Source: Flavobacteriales bacterium
GTDB taxonomy: Bacteria > Bacteroidota > Bacteroidia > Flavobacteriales_F > PHOS-HE28
DNA length: 64,000 nt
Assembly (NCBI GenBank): GCA_016700415.1
Contig: CP065018.1
Span: forward strand, 2,548,001-2,612,000
Direction: 5' to 3'
The notes under the pieces are model-generated. The model had not been told where the DNA came from and did not search any database. It was given only the letters and a program-made list of their open reading frames with translations. Both the position numbers and the translations under genes were made by a program. Below, piece after piece: positions 63,385-64,000 of this stretch; within the stretch, counting starts at the first letter, position 1, and each line of letters begins with the position of its first letter.

Positions 63385-64000
63385 TCATGACCGACCCTTG
63401 TTTTTCCTCGGGTCGTTTTTGAGGATCCGTTGCGCTGACCGGCCCTCCAGCAGGGAACGCATCTGTGAAATGGCGATCCCGTTCAATTGAACGAGTCTGT
63501 CCGGTGCATTTGATCCCTGTTTGATCAACACGGCATTGATGCTCTCCATATTGGACAATACCACCAATTGTTCGAGCGTGGCATGGTCGCGCATGTTGCC
63601 AAGAAGGCCGGAGTTTATTTGACGCCATTCCGAAGCTGTGTGCCCGAACAATGCCATGTTCAGGAGGTCGGCCTCACCGGCATAGAGCTGCGTGGCTTGC
63701 TTCCGGGTCAACACGGGCGGCAGCAAATGCTCCTTGATCGCATCGGTGTGGATGCGGTAGTTCACCTTGGCCAAGGTCCGTTGGAAACTCCAATCCAAAG
63801 ACTTCGAGCTGGCCTCCTCATCCTTGAGCCGCTGGAATTCCTTGATGAGGTAAAGCTTGAATTCCGGGCTAAGCCAAGAGCCGAACTCGAAGGCGATGTC
63901 CTTATGGGCGAATGTTCCGCCGTATCGTCCTGCTCGTGCCTCAAGCCCGACGGCAGCTGTTAAGGAGACCCACTTTTTGGCGCTCAGGAAGAAGCTGTTC
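63385..64000 (-). CDS. KilA-N domain protein, cut by the window edge
   Basis: At least 205 residues, open to the right edge. NSFFLSAKKWVSLTAAVGLEARAGRYGG followed by TFAHKDIAFEFGSWLSPEFKLYLIKEFQRLK is the second half of a KilA-N domain, known from phage and mobile DNA. The C-terminal half (about 120-205 of the visible part) is helical, ending RILKNDPRKNKGRS. KilA-N proteins bind DNA; here it stands alone before the ATP-grasp gene, so it may be a former phage gene now chromosomal. The N-terminus lies outside the window. Confidence 0.85.
   Translation of the reverse strand, partial: NSFFLSAKKWVSLTAAVGLEARAGRYGGTFAHKDIAFEFGSWLSPEFKLYLIKEFQRLKDEEASSKSLDWSFQRTLAKVNYRIHTDAIKEHLLPPVLTRKQATQLYAGEADLLNMALFGHTASEWRQINSGLLGNMRDHATLEQLVVLSNMESINAVLIKQGSNAPDRLVQLNGIAISQMRSLLEGRSAQRILKNDPRKNKGRS

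Overview
The window looks like a GC-rich chromosome segment of a Bacteroidota bacterium, probably Flavobacteriales or a near relative. The evidence is several secreted proteins with type IX secretion system (T9SS) C-terminal sorting domains, a PorP/SprF-like protein, a PorW/SprE-like lipoprotein, an F-type ATP synthase operon without atpD/atpC, and weak or absent Shine-Dalgarno signals. No rRNA, tRNA or CRISPR array was recognised.

Layout. 1-4726: end of an unknown reading frame, an enoyl-CoA hydratase and a large NtrY-like sensor kinase. 4995-13787: four secreted or T9SS-type proteins; two of them share an almost identical C-terminal half. 14056-34912: a 6619-residue SprB-like surface protein with about 67 repeats of about 88 residues and a type B sorting domain, followed 13 nt later by its likely PorP/SprF partner. 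34913-37636: a patchwork of small toxin-antitoxin genes, one toxin frameshifted, one locus tandemly duplicated (564 bp) and one truncated, with a recurring ~90-bp element between modules. 37637-39688: an AT-richer two-gene ATPase/TOPRIM-like pair, probably phage defence.

39730-48666 (minus strand): porW/sprE, a bactofilin, a membrane protein, atpZ, then atpB-E-F-H-A-G in close order, so secretion and energy genes may share transcription. 48806-52995: two paralogous LuxI-fold acyltransferases, a stand-alone LytTR regulator, a small secreted protein, a four-helix membrane protein and an ICMT-like methyltransferase; this could be an acyl-signal or acyl-amino-acid locus. 53067-59120: a LamG/T9SS protein and a TPR-CHAT lipoprotein, convergent with a three-gene ATGA-overlapping operon in which an ECF-type sigma factor is split into region 2 and region 4 ORFs, followed by a membrane TPR protein that may be its anti-sigma.

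59249-64000: a small lipoprotein, a C45-type autoproteolytic acyltransferase, a GxxExxY nuclease-like gene bracketed by inverted short repeats, an ATP-grasp ligase with a histone H1-like Lys/Ala tail, and a KilA-N protein cut by the window edge. The strongest candidates for something undescribed are the LuxI-like pair with LytTR, the split sigma/CHAT locus, the C45/ATP-grasp pair, the ATPase-TOPRIM pair, and the cassette-like toxin-antitoxin patchwork.
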